DNA of 64,000 nt, taken from assembly GCA_943369665.1 (NCBI GenBank), contig CALRNX020000010.1, positions 1 through 64,000 of the forward strand, given 5' to 3'. The position numbers were made by a program, and so were the translations under genes. Positions 52,001 through 61,000 of this stretch are shown one piece after another. The notes under the pieces were generated by a model. That model saw only the letters and a list, made by a program, of their open reading frames with translations, made no database searches and was not told the DNA's origin. The stretch is from UKL13-3 sp943369665. GTDB taxonomy: Bacteria > Bacteroidota > Bacteroidia > UKL13-3. Position 1 is the first letter of the stretch, and each line of letters starts with the position of its first letter.

Positions 52001-55000
52001 AGCTTCCCATCCAATTGGCAAAAAACGGCCCAAAGTTCGAGCAACTCCAACCATAATATGCTGATATTCTATCGAATGTATAATAGGTAATATGGTCTAT
52101 ATAATTCGGATCGGGGATCCAGTGCGTTCCGTCTATATCAAAACCATTGCCTTTATATACATCATTCATAAACACTCCTGTAGTTCCGGGTCCTGTCATA
52201 TAATTTTGAACATCATTATACAGGCTATAATTCACATCCATAAGCATTTTCATGAAATGTGTTCTCGACTCATTATTCATCATGATGGATCTGAGCAAGC
52301 TGATATCTGCATTTTGGTAATCCTGTATATCAAATCCATTTGCTTCAGGAGTTGAACATAAATTATTTCCTAATTGTTCAACTGAAGGCCCTCCATCTTG
52401 ATTAAACAAAAACTCGGTAAACTTACTTTGGATAACCAAAGGGTCATAATATCTTCTAAGCTCACTAAAACTAGGTGTCATCAGTGTTTGGCCAAAACCT
52501 TGTATGATTTGCGACTGTGTAGCAGTATCTGCTGTTTGTGCAACCAGAAGCAGCGTATCGGCTATTCCCCCCATATTTTGAGAAGAAATAAAACTTCCGA
52601 ATGCTACCGTAGATGCCCCCGACAATTTAATAATAGAATCGTTTACTTGTTTGTATGATAACGTATCAAAATCTACGGTTTTAGTAAAGGTTCGTTCGTA
52701 GGTAGCCAAAATATTTCCTTGTGCATCGCGCACATAATAAGTAGATACCGGGAACTTATTATACCCTTTAGGAACAATGGTTTTTACCACCCTGTTCCCA
52801 TCAGGCCCGTATTCAAAATACAAATCGGGTTTTGAACTGGTGCTGATGCGTATGATGTTCTTAATTTTCCCATACACATTCCATTCAATTTTATCAATTT
52901 CTTCAGCCAGGTCTTTTATCAGATTACCCGATTCGTCATACACGTAATTGTTCGAAACCTGGTTATCGATATCATCAATATAAAGAGCAGAACCCTTAGC
53001 ATCTGTTACATTTTTAAGCTTATTGGTTCCCGAATAGTAATTATACGTGAGGTCATCCATATCAAGACTCACGTTTGCTGATCCATTGCGTTTTTGCTTC
53101 AGTATATTTCCATTGGCATCGTAGGTAAATGTATTTAAGTAATCACTTAACGGGGCATTGTTATTTTTCCAGGTATTGGTAGCATTGTCAATATTGTTGT
53201 AATATTTAGCTTCTGCTATTCGGTTTAACTGGTCGTAGTTGTATGATGTTCCCATCGGAGCTGTAGATCCTGAACTTGTAAAACGTCCAATTGCCGTAAT
53301 CATATGACTGATATTACCATTATAAAGATCCCGGGAATGATTGGCCGGTAATAAATCAGTGCCGGCTGTAACCGTAATTGGATTCGTAGAAGCCGTAATA
53401 CCCGCTGCTCCAATGGCTGTATAGTCATTGCTGAAATAGCCCAGGTTATAACCCATTTCATCTTTTGCAAACCATTGGTTTACTCCCCCGCTTTTTCCGT
53501 CTTCACCAATATCATTGGTTGCACTCGCAAGTGTTGAAGAATTTACAGCTTTTAACCAGCCTTGCATCGTATATGCATAATCCAGGCCTTGTACATTGTC
53601 TTCTCCCAACTCTGTTCGGGCAAGTGGACCGTGCAAATAATATTGGTAACGTCCATCGCTCTCCCAAACCACACCATCAGTCGATGTTTCTACTTCTGTT
53701 ATTTTATTGTCGGCATCATAGGTATAACGATGATGAAACTCATCAGATTCGTTTGGCTGATAATGTACTGCATTTACTTTACCGCTTATTAGGTCGTAAT
53801 CATATAAAATACGTTTAAAGGTGAAGTCTTTAGAGGTTGCCAAATCCCAGGCATTTGCCAATTTAGGATTTTCTACCAGCATTTCTTTTACATTGCCATG
53901 GATATCATAGCTATAATGAATGGCATTATCATACACCAATTTATCAGCATTATACTTTTCGGTAAATGTGGTACTTGAAACCCTTCCCCTAAGGTTTTGT
54001 GCCTCAAAATCCAAGGGTAAATTGGCATCCAATACAGCATCATCATAATAAGTATGTGTGATTTGATGTTTACTGGTTTTATTGGCTTCCATCCATTCAT
54101 TATACAAAAGCGGATCCATACCGTCATTCATTGAAAAACCGTCACGCCATACGGCCTTAATTGTACTTCCTTCTGCTGTTAAGCTAGCTTCGGCAAAACC
54201 TTTTACAAGATCTGCCCCTGATGCAAAAAGGAAACGTGAGCCTATTTTATTTCTGAGAACAGTTGGATCAGCATACTGACTTTGCGTAATACTACCATAA
54301 ACATCCATCCATTGTTTTATATAGAACATCTCTTTCTTTGTGATGTATTGAATGGCAGAAGAAGATAGTTCTTCTATAATTAAATACTTAAGCTCTACCG
54401 TTGTAGCCAAACCTATTTCGCCTGCACTCACCCAATCTTTTAAGATGGTAAAATTCGTTAGTGTTTGCGTAGCAGTATAGGTAAGTTCTCTGTCCAATCC
54501 ATTTTGAGACTGCAACATTGGAACACTTATCCAGTTATTACCATTTATATAAGGACTATACCACATTGTTGCAGAGATATTTTTCATGGTACCACTCTCT
54601 ATTTTAAACCTTACACGATACACTCTCCCCGGTACAGTAGGAAACGTATAATTTGCCCCCGTGTATGTTCCTTTTTCTGTGATTAATAAATTACCATTTG
54701 AAACTACCGTTGTAACATCCTGATCTCTTGTCCAACTGCCCATATTCCAGTTACCATTTCCAAGATTGGCCACTACTCTACTCGTAATTGGTTTTCCTGT
54801 TATCAAGCTTGGCTCATCAGTCATTACATTTTTGTTGTAAACAACTTCGATAGGAGTGGTGGCATCTATTTCACCAACTTCAACAATTCGACCTTTTGCA
54901 TCATAGTTTGTATAACTGTATCGATTATGCGTTTCGGTTGCATTGTACTGTTTAGAATTTTGAGAAGCAACCATCCGTCCTAAAGCATCATAGTAGAAAC

Positions 55001-58000
55001 GGGTAGAAAATTCGTTGGTGAAGTCGTATATATTGGTTGTAATCGGACGTGTAGGAGATACCGAATTATTTCCACCCAATACAAAATTATGTGCATCACG
55101 AACAGCAAGTGTTTTAAAGTTATTAGCTTCATTACCCAACTCCGTATTCGGATTCATTTGCGTCCACACGTTTCCACCATCAATTGTTTTGTAAAAAGCT
55201 CTGCTATCACCTATCACATAACCCACTACACGGTCTTTAAAATATACATCAGAAAGGTTGACTATTGGAACTGCGTATCCTATCGAGGCTGTGCAGGTAG
55301 GTGTTGTACATGGCAAAGATGTTAATGCCGGGGTTGTGGTAAGATTTTCAATTTTTAACATTTTTCCGCTATTACCAACAATATAACACAACGCAGGTTC
55401 AGGAGAAGAAACAGCAGAGAAATTGGTAGATGTAAAAGGTGATCCAACGCTAATTGCAGACCATGTTGAACCTGCGGCAGCATTTGTGTTTTTTAATACG
55501 GTTCCGCTATTTCCGGCTATCACTGCCATACTTGGGCTTGTCCAAAACACACTATTAAGATTCACAGACACTCCTGAGGTTTGCTGCGTCCATGTGGTTC
55601 CGCCATTATTGGTAAATAATATCCACCCTCCATTTCCTACTGCAATACCCGTATTGATATCTTTAAAGTGTACTGCATTAAATGTTATGCCGGTTGCCCC
55701 GGAAGGTATTCCCGTTTGTTTAATCCATGAATCTCCTCCTGTAGTAGTTTTCCATATATTACCACTTTGCCCTACGATATAACCTATTTCTGGAGTAACC
55801 ATGTAAACTGATTTGAGAGGACTTGCATTTAATCGATTTTTAGGCGTCCAATTTATGGTTGCATCTTTAGCCAGTAAATTACCTTTCCCTCCTATTACAC
55901 CAAATCGATCAGCAGAAGCGGCATTTAAAATTGCAATGGCCTTTATCGGAACATTACCACCTGCCACAACATTCATTGTAAGAGCAGGGCTTGCCGGATT
56001 GGCTGTATTAAATGTGCCTTTTACGATAACTTTGTTTTCTCCGATAACATACAAATCAGGATTTGCCGGATTCGTTATTGCATCAATAGCTATTCCCGTG
56101 TAATTATTCACAAAAGGGGCCATCAGATTCATCTTAGGAAATGAATACGCGGCTGCTGGATCTGTTAAATTAGGTTTTGTTATAAGCCCGTTTGTTCCTA
56201 CAGCATAAATATCACCATTACTTGAGATGATATCATTAAAATCGCTTGATATACCTGTTTTAAGTATATACCATTTTTGGTATTCTGGATCTGCAGGAGC
56301 CGCACTCCATTTACTATAGACCCATACTCCGTTTTCACCCGCTGCATGTACATAATCTGTTGTTACATGAATGCTTTTTAACCGCGGTGTTCTTAATAAA
56401 TTGCTTTGGTCGCTCCACACTGGTGATGTTGTATTATCTGCATTTTCCGTTACAGATATTTTACCCTGTCCGTTGATAACAATTCCTTTGCTTTTATCGA
56501 TAAAATATGCTTTTCCTAAAAAAGCATTTTCGGCAATTGGCGCTACACTCCAAGTTGCTCCAACATTATTTGTATAAAGTAATTTACCCGTATTGTTATA
56601 AGCATACCCATTTTCGGCATCATAAAAAGTTAGGTTTACAACCGGACCGTTTGCTCCCGAAGGAAGCGTATTGCTCCATGTAATAGCCGAAATATTGCTT
56701 GGATCCATTGACGTGTAGAGCAACTTTCCATCACTTAACAGCATACTAATTTTCATGGTTGTAACGATCATGTTATTGGTACTAGCATACAGTCGAAGTT
56801 GCGATACAGATTGCGTTGAAACACCGGAAAAGCTCACCGGCATTAAGGTCCAGGCAGTGGCTCCTATATCTTTCGATAAATATAATTTTGCATTTTCTCC
56901 CCCAACCAAAATAAAGGTTTGATCAAATGTAAAACCTCCTAGCGGAAAAGAATACGCATACGCTGATATACTTTTTGCCTGGTTTGTACCCATTGATGGA
57001 GAGAATGCCAGTTGGGTCCATGTTTTACCTCCATTAGTCGTTTTAAATACTAGTCCGCTCGTGCTTACTGTATACCCGAGGGTTGAATTCACAAAATAAA
57101 AATCTGCGATGTCCGTTTTCACCTGAGTGAAAGTTTGTCCTCCATCTGATGTATAATGCATATTGAGTGATGTTCCGGCTGCATCCTTAGCCAATACCAC
57201 TCCAGTTGTTGCATTCGTGTAATGCATTTTGGTAATGGCGGTAGTGAGATTGTTTGGTACAACGCTCCAGGAAACCGGATTGGAAACCGTATTTGTGGCA
57301 AGTTCTCCCTTTAATAATAATCCATTATCGCCACCAATAAAACCGGCATTACCTCCCCAGAAATGCATACTCGATAATGCATAATTATTCATGAGGCAAA
57401 GTTTCTCATCAGCATCTCTTTTCCACGATACACATCCATCATTTGTTACGTATACCACTCCTGTTTCCGATATGGCATACGCATGGTTTTCATCGCCTGC
57501 ATTTACAAGAGGTCTGAATGAAATATCCTTTAGATCTCCATCCATTTTTGCTTCTAAACTGGTTATCGGCCCTTTCCAAGTTGGGTTAAGTTCATCAACA
57601 TCTCTGTACCATGCCGTACCATCAGATTCAAACGCCCAAACCCTGCATGTTCCTGTTCCTTTATCACCTGGCTTATCTTTTATAGTAACTTGTATATCGT
57701 AATATTGACCAAGATTACTATTCATTTGGCTGTTACTCATTGTTGCAGATACACCATCCTGATGAAACTGCCAACACTTATCCTCTCCCCAGTTTACAAT
57801 GGGATTGCCCTGTTGTTCAACCACGTAATTCGTTACAGGACCCACCCAATCCGTTCCATAATTATCCGTGTAAAATGCCGTGCCATCCAATTTAAATTTC
57901 CAATACCTGATATTTGGGACCATCAACAATTCAGGTAATTTATTATTAATCGTAGTGGTCTCAACTTTAATTATATTCTTATTGGTTGGCACCGGTTTTA

Positions 58001-61000
58001 GATTACCATCTTCAATATATGTACCATTGTTGCCTACAATAAATTCTCTGTTTACCCTTATCTCCCCTAATAATGGCTGGGCAAAATTTGCCTTAATATA
58101 AGTTACTTTCTTTATATCATTAAAATCGGGAACACCAAAAGTTTTTACTTCATCCCATGTTGAACCGGCATTTGTTGTTTTGTATATGAATCCGTTTGCT
58201 AAATCATCAGTCACGGCAACACCTTCTGATACAGAACTAAAAGATATATCATTAATGGTTTGCCCGGCCGGAATATTGCCACTCACCTGTTTGGCTTTAA
58301 ATATCCGCATATCTTCATTATCCGGAGTTGACTGGTTTTGAAGTTGATTGAGCGAATTATACTTGTAGGTGGTTGCCATGGTATGCTCTGTAAGCACCGT
58401 TTTTACCCCTAAGTCTCTATCTATTTTAATCTGTTCGAGTTTTGCGGCATCTGTAATCGTATTCAATACTTTAACTCCTTGGGGAGGAACAGTTCTCGTC
58501 AAATTACCAGCTTGGTCATAATAGTACAATGTAAAATGATCTTCGGAACTATTATACCTCATGTAAAATTCTTCATATACCTTCAGACATTCCGCCACAT
58601 ATTGGTTTTGGAACTTCAAGGATATATCATCAATATAATCTCTGTAGCGTACCCGTGCGTTTTTTTCTGCTATTGTTCTCAATGATTCTTTGCAACGGTC
58701 AACAACCGTTATTCGCAGTTCAGGCTCAGGGCAACAATTAACCGGTTTACAATCTGTCTCGAACATCAAGCTTGATAAAGCATATAAATGAGATTGCGTA
58801 GTTGGATCCAAACTTGGTTCCGATATATTACATGGATCCGTGTTTTCAAGTTCAATTTTAATATTTGCACTAACAGCACTTCCCGATTGCCATTGCATAT
58901 CATAACGATAGGTAAATGCTCCATAATTAAACTTCTGATAAGCCACAGGTACTCCATTTATGGTCACTTTTACGCGGAAGAAAGCAGCAGTAGCAGAAGA
59001 AATGTCTGCTCTTCGCATTGTAAACGAAAATTTGTAGTTTTTATTCGAAGCTACAGCTATTGGATTTGTTGAAGAGGTTTCCCAAATCTTCTTGTACGAA
59101 GGAGCGGTTTGGCCGGGACGGTATGGGCTAGGTAGCCTGAAAACCATTTCATGAAAAGGATTACATCCAACACCTCCATTATTCCATAACAATACAGCAT
59201 ATTCATTATCTGCTAAATAATAATTTTGCTGTGATGGTGGCATATTTAAATAGGCAGCCCCCTCGTTAAGCAAAAGTCCCCTTAGTTTGTAATTTCCGGT
59301 TAAAGCCGTTCTGAACACACTCCCATTATAAAGGCGGTTATCCAAACTCGACACTTGTTTGTTTCCATAAGCATCTAATTCCTCTAAGTACCCAATCGGA
59401 TTATAGTTACGCTCAAAACTATAATCTGTTGTTGAGTTGCTTGTATACAATAAATTACCGCACGTAGTGCATAAAGGGGTTGGGTTTTCCGAAGAGGAGT
59501 GGGATATATCAGTTGCCTTACGGATATCGAATCCACAGTTTAAGTTTGTTACAAACGTTGTTGAAAAACCAGGTATCCCGTTAAAGACTGAACCATATTC
59601 GAAGTTTACGTTTGCATTGTTCCCATGTCCAATCAACCCGGGAATGATATACGTTTGATTATCACCCTTAATTTTTACGTATAATTTGAATGCTGTTTGT
59701 GATCCATACGCCCTGCTAATTCCAACAATCTGTACAATCTCAGAAAAGTCAATAACCGGAGAGGAAGGTAAAAGAAGGAATCGGCAATCGGTTGAACAAA
59801 ATTGTGGTTGACCAATAGGATCAGCATATTGTCCTCCATAATAATAGTATGTATTTTGAGGAAAGGCATTAAAATGCTTACCATTCTCAACCCGATCAAT
59901 CCAGTTCCGCATGATATTATTGATGCGTGCAAATTTAACTTCGAAGGGATCTGATGGACTCGGGCAGATATTAGATCCGTTTGTTGTTTCTACAATAAAG
60001 TCTTCTATTACAGCGGGTCCAAAGCCTTCATTTTCCGACTCAGATGCTGTTTCGGCCGTAACAAAATCGGATGGAACAATACCAACTCCACATTGACCAA
60101 ACACAAAACAAGTAGATCCTCCGGTTACATCCAGATACTCATATTTTGAGTTAGTAACTCCTCTCGTATTGCGTACCTTAGCTTTCATCGTAAATGTATT
60201 ACCATCCCCTTTCATGGTAACAAATCCAATTACATCATCCCATCTATAAGGATAGTGTTTACAAGAATATGCATCCGTCCATGCATAATTATCTCCCAAC
60301 TTAAAATTAATACTGCATGCATTTAGGAAGGCTAAAGAGTCAAAACTGAGTCTCGTGGTTGTCATCACTCCATTATTGTCGAGCTGAAACTCCCTGTTAT
60401 AGAAGTAAGCCCGGATTTCTCTTTTCTCACAATCCTCGTATTTTGATGCCCAATAAACTTTATAATCATCGCTATAGCTTCCTATCGACAATCTTTTCAA
60501 AATATCTTTTGTAAACAAACCTGTCCAGGTTTTTCCATCTTCCTTGTCATTTAAACAGATAAAGTCATTGGCTACCGCAGTTGAACATTTAAAATTTTGA
60601 GCACATGCGTCTGGAGGTGATCCTAAAGGTAAAGGTAAAGCTGCCCCCGCTGCATTATGAGTAGCAAGTAAATTACCATTAGGTAAAAACCCAGGTATCA
60701 AAGGCATGGCCAAACCTGTAGGATCATCAACATATGGCCTCTTGTATAAAAGCCCATTAAATAAATTTTGCAAGTTCACCCCCACCTCTGTATTAAAACA
60801 TTGCCTGTTGCTCAATCCACAATTAACCAAATCCAAACATCCTGATACTCCTTGCACAGCAACTTGTTTGGTTTGATCTATCTGCCCCGGAACATTCGCT
60901 ATACTGGCATACTCAGGATCGGTTGGTTTCAATTTAATAGTTGCTGTTACAACAAATGAAAATCCGTTGGATGGAATACTCTCTTCTGTTGTCTTATTAA

